A stretch of DNA of 64,000 nt from Leucobacter zeae. GTDB lineage: Bacteria; Actinomycetota; Actinomycetes; Actinomycetales; Microbacteriaceae. The position numbers and the translations under genes are program-made. The stretch spans positions 611,256-675,255 of the forward strand of contig NZ_QYAB01000001.1 in assembly GCF_016758175.1 (NCBI RefSeq). The letters are read 5' to 3'. The notes under the pieces were generated by a model. The model was not told the DNA's origin. It saw only the letters and a program-made list of their open reading frames with translations, and searched no databases. Positions 50,896 through 60,310 of the stretch are shown piece by piece; the first letter of the stretch is position 1, and every line of letters begins with the position of its first letter.

Positions 50896-51528
50896 ATGGA
50901 TGTGAACATCCGCGGCAAGAACGTCGGGATCACCGATCGCTTCGAGAGCTACGTCGAGACGAAGTCCGAAAAGGTGGAGGGCCTCCTGCCCAGGGCGCAG
51001 GCCTTCGAAGTCAAGGTGTCTCGGCAGACCGATCGCAGCCCGAAGAACGGCGACCTCGTCGAGATCACGCTCGTCGGCCCCGGCCCCGTGATCCGTGCGG
51101 AATCCGCGGGTGCAGACAAGTACACGGCCTTCGACATGGCCTACGGGCGCATCCTCGAGCGCATCAGGCGCATGAAGGATCGCCGCCACGATCGCCGCGG
51201 CCGCGGCCGCACCTCGCTCGCCGATGCGGCCTCGAACGATTTCGCATCGGTCGACATCACCCCGGCCCCGCTCGAGGTGCTCGAGTCGGTGGCCACCGGC
51301 TCCATCCCCGTATCCGGTCAGGAGTCGACCGAGGAGCAGTACTCGCCGGTCGTCATCCGCACGAAGGAGTTCCCGGCCGAGCGGCTCGCCGTGGAGGACG
51401 CCGTCGACCAGATGGAGCTCGTCGGGCACGACTTCTTCCTGTTCGTCGAGCACGAGACGGGCAAGCCCAGCGTGGTCTACCGCCGCAAGGGCTGGAACTA
51501 CGGCGTCATCTCTCTCGTCGAGGAGTAG
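50896..51528 (+). CDS. hpf: Ribosome hibernation-promoting factor, long form
   Basis: A 210-aa long HPF. The N-terminal S30AE domain (about 1-100, MDVNIRGKNVGITDRFESYVETK) binds the 30S decoding region; the C-terminal domain (about 150-210, VIRTKEFPAERLAVEDAVDQMELVGH) dimerises ribosomes into 100S particles. GGGAGG lies 7 nt upstream of ATG 50896. It lies between comF and secA, the conserved order in actinobacteria, although a reverse gene separates it from secA here. Confidence 0.95.
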   Translation: MDVNIRGKNVGITDRFESYVETKSEKVEGLLPRAQAFEVKVSRQTDRSPKNGDLVEITLVGPGPVIRAESAGADKYTAFDMAYGRILERIRRMKDRRHDRRGRGRTSLADAASNDFASVDITPAPLEVLESVATGSIPVSGQESTEEQYSPVVIRTKEFPAERLAVEDAVDQMELVGHDFFLFVEHETGKPSVVYRRKGWNYGVISLVEE

Positions 51529-51540
51529 ACGGGGCGGACC

Positions 51541-51574
51541 GAGCGGGGCCCGGCGAAGCCGCCGGGCCCCGCTC
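51541..51574 (+). terminator. hpf terminator
   Basis: A perfect 15-bp stem (51541-51555 with 51560-51574), loop aagc, followed by ttccct. It starts 13 nt after the hpf stop. Confidence 0.8.
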
Positions 51575-51640
51575 TTCCCTGTCGGCGCGTCCGAGGGCGC
51601 TGACCCGCGCACGAACCGGTGGGGCGACGCCGGCGGGGGG

Positions 51641-52369
51641 TCACCGTCCGAAGCGGATCCTCCAGCCCCAGCGCACGACGTTGCGGAACGCCTCGAGGGC
51701 GATGCCGAGCGACATCTTCGAGCGGCCGTCGACCCGCTCGACGAACGTGATCGGCACCTCGGCGACCGGGCAGCCCGCACGCTCGAGCATCCACGCGGTC
51801 TCGACCTGGAAACCGTAGCCCTGCGAGTCGACCGAGTCGAGATCGATGCGCCGCAGCCACGCGTCGTCGATCACGCGGAAGCCGCTCGTCAGATCGCGGA
51901 GCCGCGAGCGGAGCGCGAGGCGCGCGAACCCGGTGCCGCAGCGGGAGATCCAGCGCCGATGCCTGGGCCAGTTGACGATCCCGCCACCGGCGATCCACCG
52001 GGTTCCGATCGCGAGACCGGCGCCGGACCGGGCCGCAGCGACGAGGCGGGGCAGGTCGGAGGCGAGGTGCGACCCGTCGGCGTCCATCTCGGCGATGAAG
52101 CCGTAGCCCGCCGACCGTGCGAGGCCGAACGCGTGCACGTACGCCGTGCCCAGGCCGCGCGGTCCCGTGCGGTGCTCGACGAAGACCCCTTCGAAGTCGC
52201 GCGCCAGAGCGTCGGCGATCCCGCCCGTGCCGTCCGGGCTCCCGTCGTCCACGATGAGCAGGTCGGCGTCGGGCACGTGCTCCCGCACCGCAGCCACGGT
52301 TCGCGCGAGGCTCTCGCGCTCGTTGTAGGTGGGCAGGACGACCAGCAGGTCACCGCCTCGCTCGCGCAT
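51641..52369 (-). CDS. Polyprenol-phosphate mannose synthase (GT2, DPM1-like)
   Basis: A 242-aa GT2 enzyme of the DPM1/Ppm1 type, making polyprenyl-phosphate-mannose from GDP-mannose. Visible are LLVVLPTYNERESL, the DDGSPDGTG nucleotide site, MDADGSH (metal DxD) and FVERVDGRSKMS near the end. There is no C-terminal membrane extension or fused acyltransferase as in mycobacterial Ppm1. ATG 52369 is set by AAGGGAG upstream; a longer frame to 52414 is rejected. It is likely the donor source for the PMT enzyme encoded at 6300-7850. Confidence 0.85.
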   Translation of the reverse strand: MRERGGDLLVVLPTYNERESLARTVAAVREHVPDADLLIVDDGSPDGTGGIADALARDFEGVFVEHRTGPRGLGTAYVHAFGLARSAGYGFIAEMDADGSHLASDLPRLVAAARSGAGLAIGTRWIAGGGIVNWPRHRRWISRCGTGFARLALRSRLRDLTSGFRVIDDAWLRRIDLDSVDSQGYGFQVETAWMLERAGCPVAEVPITFVERVDGRSKMSLGIALEAFRNVVRWGWRIRFGR

Positions 52370-52433
52370 CGCACTCCCTTCGCGCACGCTCCCATCCTGG
52401 CATCTCCACAGCACGATAAGAGGATCGCCTTGC

Positions 52434-52489
52434 TAGGCTGGGGCGTTGTCACAATTCGGCAACGCCGGTGGCCGCGCTGCGCAGCGCGG
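52434..52489 (+). promoter_or_regulatory. secA promoter and structured leader
   Basis: TAGGCT (52434-52439) is a plausible -10, giving a leader of about 70 nt. In the leader, CCGCGCT-gcgc-AGCGCGG (52472-52489) forms a perfect 7-bp hairpin. An overlapping pair GGCGTTG/CAACGCC (52442-52448/52460-52466) could pair if transcription starts earlier. Confidence 0.45.
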
Positions 52490-52518
52490 GTCCGACAGAA
52501 CGTTACAGGAGACACAAC

Positions 52519-55257
<2,739 letters not shown>

Positions 55258-55320
55258 GGGCCCGGCGCCCCCACCATCCACGTGCTCCGCACCGCGGACC
55301 GACCGGGAGACGAAACACCC

Positions 55321-56304
55321 ATGAACTCAGAGAGTGGTCGCCTGACCAAGAATCAGCGCCGCGAGCAGGCGCGCGAGCAGGCGCGCATCGCCCGCGAGCA
55401 GGAGAAGAAGCGCGAGAAGCGCGGTCGCCTCTTCCTGCAGGGCGGTATCGTGCTCGGCGTCATCGCGATCCTCGCGGTCGTCGGTCTCGTGCTGATGCAG
55501 AGCCTCAAGCCCGCGGGCCCCGGCCCTCAGAACATGGCAACGGGCGGCGCGATCTTCACGAAGGACCTCAAGGTCGTCGAGGGCCCCGCGCTCAAGTCGG
55601 ACCAGGAGCGCCAGGCCCCCGAGGTCGACCGCAAGCAGCTGCCGCTCGACGTGACGATCTACGTCGACTACATGTGCCCCGCCTGCGGTGCGTTCGAGCA
55701 GGAGAACGGCACCATGCTCGAGAACTACGTCGGCTCGGGAGACGTGAACCTGCGGGTCTACCCGCTGAACTTCCTCGACAGCGCCTCGCAGGGCACGAAG
55801 TACTCGACCCGCGCGGCCAACCTCTTCGGCTGCGTCGTCGAGCAGCAGCCGGACGCCGCGTTCAAGCTGCACAACACGCTGCTGAGCGCCGAGGTGCAGC
55901 CGGAGGAGGGCAGCACGGGACTGACCGATGACGAGCTGCTCGATGTCGCGAAGTCCGCCGGTGTCGATGTGACGGACGAGCTGCGGCAGTGCGTGAAGGA
56001 CGTGCCGTTCGGCGCCTTCGTCGCGGCGAACTACAAGTCCGTCGCCGAGGACGGCATCCTCGGTCTCGCCAAGGGCGCGCAGCTCGTCGGCAACCCGCAG
56101 ACCGGTGAGCTGCAGGAGGCCTCCGGGCCCCAGCGCCTGGTCAGCACGCCGACCGTCATCGTGAACGGCAAGCAGTGGGTCGCGGGTCGCGACGGATCGC
56201 TCGAGGAGTACCTGCTGAAGACCAAGAGCGAGGTCGAGCAGAAGAACGCGGACTCGGACGAGTCGGCGAAGGATGATTCGAAGGACGAGAGCAAGTCCGA
56301 GTAA
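55321..56304 (+). CDS. Membrane-anchored DsbA-family thioredoxin-fold protein
   Basis: A 327-aa protein. A basic, highly charged N-terminus (REQAREQARIAREQEKKREKRG), one transmembrane helix (about 40-60) and an extracytoplasmic DsbA-like domain with active site C119-P-A-C122 and cis-Pro in VSTPTVIVNG. The C-terminal tail is acidic and Lys/Ser-rich. It probably oxidises or isomerises disulfides of exported proteins, which suits its place 60 nt after secA. ATG 55321 has GGGAGACG upstream. Confidence 0.9.
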   Translation: MNSESGRLTKNQRREQAREQARIAREQEKKREKRGRLFLQGGIVLGVIAILAVVGLVLMQSLKPAGPGPQNMATGGAIFTKDLKVVEGPALKSDQERQAPEVDRKQLPLDVTIYVDYMCPACGAFEQENGTMLENYVGSGDVNLRVYPLNFLDSASQGTKYSTRAANLFGCVVEQQPDAAFKLHNTLLSAEVQPEEGSTGLTDDELLDVAKSAGVDVTDELRQCVKDVPFGAFVAANYKSVAEDGILGLAKGAQLVGNPQTGELQEASGPQRLVSTPTVIVNGKQWVAGRDGSLEEYLLKTKSEVEQKNADSDESAKDDSKDESKSE

Positions 56305-56311
56305 ACTGCTC

Positions 56312-56335
56312 GCGGGCGGCCGAACGGTCGCCCGC
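56312..56335 (+). terminator. Terminator between the dsbA-like gene and tRNA-Thr
   Basis: A 10-bp stem with one G-U pair (56312-56321 with 56326-56335), loop gaac, ending 3 nt before the tRNA. Confidence 0.65.
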
Positions 56336-56338
56336 TTC

Positions 56339-56414
56339 GCCGCCTTAGCTCATCTGGTAGAGCAGCGCCCTTGTAAAGCGCAGGTGGTCGGTTCGAGTCC
56401 GACAGGCGGCTCCA
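56339..56414 (+). tRNA. tRNA-Thr (anticodon TGT)
   Basis: A complete cloverleaf: acceptor GCCGCCT with AGGCGGC, D arm GCTC/GAGC, anticodon TGT (56372-56374) in loop CTTGTAA, five-base variable loop, T arm GTCGG-TTCGAGT-CCGAC, discriminator T and encoded CCA (56412-56414). The anticodon stem has a C-A mismatch at 31-39 (56369 with 56377). It reads ACA and probably ACG codons. Confidence 0.95.
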
Positions 56415-56456
56415 CTCGTTTCGGTCGCTGCGCCGTCTCTCGGCCAGCGAACCGGC

Positions 56457-56462
56457 TAGGCT
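56457..56462 (+). promoter_or_regulatory. -10 element, leaderless start of the DMT gene
   Basis: TAGGCT, 6 nt before GTG 56469. Confidence 0.6.
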
Positions 56463-56468
56463 GGTCGG

Positions 56469-57428
56469 GTGCCACGGAATGCGAGGATCCCCGTCTGGGC
56501 CGCGCTCATCGGTTCCGGCATCGCCGGAGTCCTCGTCGCCCTGCAGTCCCGCATCAACGGCGGTCTGAGCCAGGCGCTCGGCAGCGGCTACGTCGCCGCC
56601 GCGTTCTCGTTCGGGTCCGGACTCGTGGTGCTGACCCTGCTCGTGCTGCTGTCCCCGCGCGGCCGCCGCGGCCTGGGCATGGTGCGTGCGGACGTGTCGA
56701 GCGGCAGGCTCCCGGTGTGGACGCTGCTCGGCGGAGCCGGCGGCGCGTTCTTCGTGCTCGGCCAGGGGCTCGTCGCTTCCGTGATCGGGGTCGCGCTCTT
56801 CACCGTGGGCATCGTCGCCGGTCAGGTGCTCGGCGGACTCGTCTTCGACCGGGTCGGTCTCGGCCCGAGCGGGCGCATCGATCCGACGCTCACGCGGCTC
56901 GTCGGCACGGCGCTCGCGGTCGTCGCGGTCGCACTCTCCGTCGGCGCAGGGGGCGGGGCGGGGCACTCGGCGCTGCTCGTCGTGTTCCCCGTGCTGATCG
57001 GCGTCTGCGTGGCGGCGCAGTCGATGGTGAACGGGCTCGTCCGCGCGTCGGCGCAGAGCGCCCTCACCTCGACCTTCGTGAACTTCGTCACGGGCACCGT
57101 GCTGCTCGTGCTGTTCGCCATCGTCTCGGTGGCGATCGACGGCTGGCCGGAATCGTGGCCGGCGTCGCCCGTCCTCTACACGGGCGGGCTGCTCGGCATG
57201 ATCTTCATCGCGATCGCCGCGGCGCTGGTCCGCACGGCAGGCGTGCTGCTGCTCAGCATGTCGAACGTCGCCGGCCAGCTCATCGCGGCGGTCGCGTTCG
57301 AGGCGGGGATCCCGCTCGCCGGCGGGCTGACCCAGGGCATGATCCTGGGGTCCGCGGTCGCGCTGCTCGCCGTCGCCATCGCGGCGCTGCCCTCCCGGAA
57401 GCGGCGCCCCGACCCCTCCGCGGAGTAG
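56469..57428 (+). CDS. DMT-family (DUF606/YdcZ) inner-membrane transporter
   Basis: A 319-aa protein with ten hydrophobic helices in two homologous halves, each starting with a pattern like ALIGSGIAGVLVALQSRINGGLS and LIGVCVAAQSMVNGLV. This is the fused two-domain form of the DUF606 family in the drug/metabolite transporter superfamily. The substrate is unknown. GTG 56469 is set by the upstream -10. Confidence 0.87.
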   Translation: MPRNARIPVWAALIGSGIAGVLVALQSRINGGLSQALGSGYVAAAFSFGSGLVVLTLLVLLSPRGRRGLGMVRADVSSGRLPVWTLLGGAGGAFFVLGQGLVASVIGVALFTVGIVAGQVLGGLVFDRVGLGPSGRIDPTLTRLVGTALAVVAVALSVGAGGGAGHSALLVVFPVLIGVCVAAQSMVNGLVRASAQSALTSTFVNFVTGTVLLVLFAIVSVAIDGWPESWPASPVLYTGGLLGMIFIAIAAALVRTAGVLLLSMSNVAGQLIAAVAFEAGIPLAGGLTQGMILGSAVALLAVAIAALPSRKRRPDPSAE

Positions 57429-57489
57429 ATGGGGAATAGGCGGAGCGAAACCGGGGACGAACGGCGCGATCCTGCAGTATCCGCGCAGG

Positions 57490-58062
57490 CTACTCCCGGA
57501 CCGGCTCTGGGCCGAGCTCGACGAGGTGCCGCGCGGGATCGAGCGGTTTCCGCGGCTTGTCGCGCCGCTCCCGCTCGGGGATGCCGCCGACGTAGAGCCA
57601 TCCGAGGAGGTACTCGGGCTTCCGCACGCCGAGCGCCTTCCGCACGGCCTTCGCGCGCGTCAGCGATCCGGTGCGCCAGATCGATCCCCACCCGGCCTCG
57701 TGCAGCAGCAGCCCGAGGGTGTGCGCCACACCGCTCGCGACCGCCTCCTGCTCCCAGACGGGGACCTTGCCGCTCGGCTGCGGACTCACGACGATGGTGA
57801 GGATCAGCGGAGCACGACGCGCCTTGCCGAGGAACTTCTCGATGTCCTTCCCCTCGGCGGCGGCGAACCCCGCCGCGAGACGATCCCGCCCGGCTCCGCG
57901 GAGCGCGATGATGCGCCACGGACGAAGACCCGAATGGTCGGCGATGCCCGCCATCGCCGCGACGAGTTCGGCGAGCTCCTCGGGGCCGGGGGCCGCATCG
58001 GTGACCTTCGAGTGGGAGCGGCGGGCGAGTACGGCGGCGTGGGCAGGTCGCGGCTCGCTCAT
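57490..58062 (-). CDS. Nitroreductase-family flavoprotein
   Basis: A 190-aa FMN-dependent nitroreductase-fold protein. The N-terminal RRSHSKVTDAAPGPEEL region, WRIIALRG and the C-terminal LGWLYVGG match the family. ATG 58062 overlaps the msrB stop (ATGA), so both are expressed together, suggesting a redox-stress role. The substrate is unknown. Confidence 0.85.
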   Translation of the reverse strand: MSEPRPAHAAVLARRSHSKVTDAAPGPEELAELVAAMAGIADHSGLRPWRIIALRGAGRDRLAAGFAAAEGKDIEKFLGKARRAPLILTIVVSPQPSGKVPVWEQEAVASGVAHTLGLLLHEAGWGSIWRTGSLTRAKAVRKALGVRKPEYLLGWLYVGGIPERERRDKPRKPLDPARHLVELGPEPVRE

Positions 58063-58532
58063 GGCGTCGCGTCGGAGTCGGAGCCGTCGACCGGGCGGCC
58101 CTCGCTCGGAGCGGCCCCTGGCTCGAAGTTCAGGGACAGCGAATTCATGCAGTAGCGGTTGCCCGTCGGCGTGCCGAATCCGTCGGGGAACACGTGGCCC
58201 AAATGCGAGCCGCACGCGGCGCAGCGCACCTCCGTGCGGACCATGCCGAGCGAGACGTCCTCGAGCAGTTCCACGGCCTCGGGGCGCACGCTCTCGTAGA
58301 AGCTCGGCCAACCGCAGCCGGAGTCGAACTTGGTGCCGGCGACGAACAGCTCGTTGCCGCAGGCGCGGCAGGTGTAGAGCCCGGCGCGCTCCTCGTCGAG
58401 CAGCGCGCCGGTGCCGGCGCGCTCGGTCGCCGCCTGGCGAAGGATCGCGTACTCCTCGGGGGAGAGGCGCTCGCGCCACTCGGAGTCGCTCAACTGGTAG
58501 GGGTAGTCGGTGGAGTCGATCGGCTTGCTCAT
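58059..58532 (-). CDS. msrB: Peptide-methionine (R)-S-oxide reductase MsrB
   Basis: A 157-aa enzyme that repairs methionine-R-sulfoxide. Two CxxC zinc pairs (CRACG and CAACG), the segment FDSGCGWPSFYE and the catalytic Cys in RYCMNSLSL are present. The C-terminal ~20 residues are a hydrophilic extension. It is the first gene of a two-gene unit with the nitroreductase. Confidence 0.95.
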   Translation of the reverse strand: MSKPIDSTDYPYQLSDSEWRERLSPEEYAILRQAATERAGTGALLDEERAGLYTCRACGNELFVAGTKFDSGCGWPSFYESVRPEAVELLEDVSLGMVRTEVRCAACGSHLGHVFPDGFGTPTGNRYCMNSLSLNFEPGAAPSEGRPVDGSDSDATP

Positions 58533-58609
58533 GATGGCCTCAGTGTACGCCCGGATCCCGGGATCGGGCGGGGGAGATCCGGGATTCTCATAGCGATTCG
58601 AGGGCTCCG

Positions 58610-58642
58610 ACTTGCATCATCTGATGATATTCGTCAGACTTG
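58610..58642 (+). promoter_or_regulatory. Dyad motif upstream of the SLH gene, copy 1
   Basis: ACTTGCATC is followed by a dyad (ATCATC-t-GATGAT, 58616-58628) and then ATTC and GTCAGACTTG. A related block occurs at 60181-60213 upstream of the HtaA gene. It may be a shared operator. Confidence 0.5.
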
Positions 58643-58651
58643 TCTGCGGGC

Positions 58652-58670
58652 TGAGGTTAGGGTGACCTCA
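58652..58670 (+). promoter_or_regulatory. DtxR/IdeR-like iron box
   Basis: TGAGGTTAGGGTGACCTCA is a 19-bp near-palindrome that closely matches the DtxR/IdeR consensus TTAGGTTAGSCTAACCTAA. It lies 80 nt upstream of the SLH gene, as expected for iron-repressed control of the haem locus. Confidence 0.7.
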
Positions 58671-58749
58671 GTTGCATCCGATGAGGGAGCGTATCGCGGG
58701 TGTACCGCGGATGCTCCGACTCCGACAGAGACAAGGAATGCATTCGCAC

Positions 58750-60114
58750 ATGACTGCTCAGAAGCGCCGCTCGAGGGTGTCCTCGCTGCTGGCCATCACT
58801 ACCACGGCGCTCGTCGCCGTCACGGGCGCGCTCGCCGTTCCCGCCGTCGCGCAGGCCGCGGAGACGCCGGCCCTGACCGTTTCGAAGAGCGTGAATCTCG
58901 ACTCGGCCGGAGAAAAGGTGACAGTGCAGGGGTCGGGCTACAACCCCGACCAGTCGATCTATCTGACCTTCTGCGGCGACGTGCCGCTCGAGGATGTGAG
59001 CTTCAACTTCATCGCCGCCGGCTGCACCGGTGGTGCGGTCCTGGTCACGAAGACGCCGAAGTCCCCGACCCAGGTGCAGTTCCAGGAGGACGGCTCGTTC
59101 GAGGCCGAGATCACCGTCTCGCCCCGCCCGGGTGCGACCGCGGGCACCGCGCTCTACACGATCGCGGATCACACCGGCATGTCGAACCGCACGCAGGACG
59201 CGAAGGCCGGTCTGAAGTTCGGCGCCCCCGTCGCGCTGACCGCCCCGCAGGTCCAGGCCTCCGAGGGTGCGCTCAAGGTCTCGGTGGGCGCCTCGAATGT
59301 GCAGACGCTCGACGCGGACGCCGGCGTCTACGCCGCCCTGATCGTGAAGGGGACCGAAGCCGAGCTGGGCATGGGTTCCCAGGGCGCGGCGGCCGACTTC
59401 GTGGTCAAGAGCCGCATCGTCGACGGTGCCTTCTCGTCGACGCTGACCGCCCCGGCGAGCAAGCTGGATCGCACGAAGCAGTACGAGGTGCTCGTCTGGC
59501 GCGCCCACGGCAACGCGACGCCCGATCGCATCGTGGCACGGGTCGACGTCCCGGTGACCGCTGAGCAGTGGAAGACGGTCTTCCCGACCGCATTCCCCTA
59601 CACCGACGTGAAGCCCACGGACACCCACTACAAGGGCATCAACTGGATGTTCCAGAAGGGGTACGCGGCCCCCGCGCCGAAGTACTACCCCGCGAACGCG
59701 ATGACGCGCGGCGCGATGTCGACCATGTTGCAGCGCATCCACGAGCCGAACTACACGCCGAGCGCGAACCTCAAGCTCCCCTTCGGCGACGTGAAGCCCG
59801 GTGATACCCACTACAAGGGCATCGCCTGGATGTGGGAGAACGGCTACGCCGCCAAAGCTGCGAAGTTCAACCCCGCGAATTCGGTGACCCGCGGCGCGAT
59901 GGCGACCTTCATGCAGCGCCTCGAGGCGCCGAAGTACCAGCCGTCCCAGGGGCTGACGCTGCCGTACTCCGACGTGAAGAAGGGCGACACCCACTACCGC
60001 GGCATCGCCTGGATGAGGGAGAGCGGGAACGCCGCGCCCGCGGCGAAGTACTACGCCGCCAATGCCACCACGCGCGGCGCGATGGCGACGTTCCTCATGC
60101 GCATCTACAGCTAG
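58750..60114 (+). CDS. Secreted SLH-repeat surface protein of the haem locus
   Basis: A 454-aa secreted protein. The signal peptide ends near AVAQAAE (about residue 38). An Ig-like VTVQGSGYNPDQSIYLTFCG domain is followed by a module (about 165-280) ending DRTKQYEVLVW, which recurs in the HtaA protein encoded at 60311. Three C-terminal S-layer-homology-like repeats (about 282-454) carry the pattern DVKPxDTHYKGIxWMxxxGY...RGAMxTFMxR. The start 58750 is used because AAGGA lies 12 nt upstream; ATG 58738 has no spacing for it. No HtaA domain is present. It probably fixes haem-uptake components to the wall polymer; a DtxR-like box precedes it. Confidence 0.8.
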   Translation: MTAQKRRSRVSSLLAITTTALVAVTGALAVPAVAQAAETPALTVSKSVNLDSAGEKVTVQGSGYNPDQSIYLTFCGDVPLEDVSFNFIAAGCTGGAVLVTKTPKSPTQVQFQEDGSFEAEITVSPRPGATAGTALYTIADHTGMSNRTQDAKAGLKFGAPVALTAPQVQASEGALKVSVGASNVQTLDADAGVYAALIVKGTEAELGMGSQGAAADFVVKSRIVDGAFSSTLTAPASKLDRTKQYEVLVWRAHGNATPDRIVARVDVPVTAEQWKTVFPTAFPYTDVKPTDTHYKGINWMFQKGYAAPAPKYYPANAMTRGAMSTMLQRIHEPNYTPSANLKLPFGDVKPGDTHYKGIAWMWENGYAAKAAKFNPANSVTRGAMATFMQRLEAPKYQPSQGLTLPYSDVKKGDTHYRGIAWMRESGNAAPAAKYYAANATTRGAMATFLMRIYS

Positions 60115-60120
60115 CGATGC

Positions 60121-60160
60121 GTGCGGGGCGTCCCAGGCTCGTTCCCGAGGCGCCCCGCAC
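60121..60160 (+). terminator. Hairpin after the SLH gene
   Basis: A 10-bp stem GTGCGGGGCG (60121-60130) with 60151-60160 and a 20-nt loop, 6 nt after the stop codon. Confidence 0.55.
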
Positions 60161-60180
60161 CGCCGCAGGTCCACTGCAGA

Positions 60181-60213
60181 ACTTGCATCGTCAGATGAAG
60201 TTCAGCAGACTGG
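60181..60213 (+). promoter_or_regulatory. Dyad motif upstream of the HtaA gene, copy 2
   Basis: ACTTGCATCGTCAGATGA followed by GTTC and CAGACTGG is aligned base for base with 58610-58642, with about two thirds identity. It lies 98 nt before ATG 60311. Confidence 0.5.
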
Positions 60214-60310
60214 AACCACCAGATCTCATCGCGGTCCACCGCCTCACCGGGCGTGTGCGGACCGCCGCAGCGCGTATCGCGCAAAACGACCGCCGGGGAG
60301 TGACCGACTC

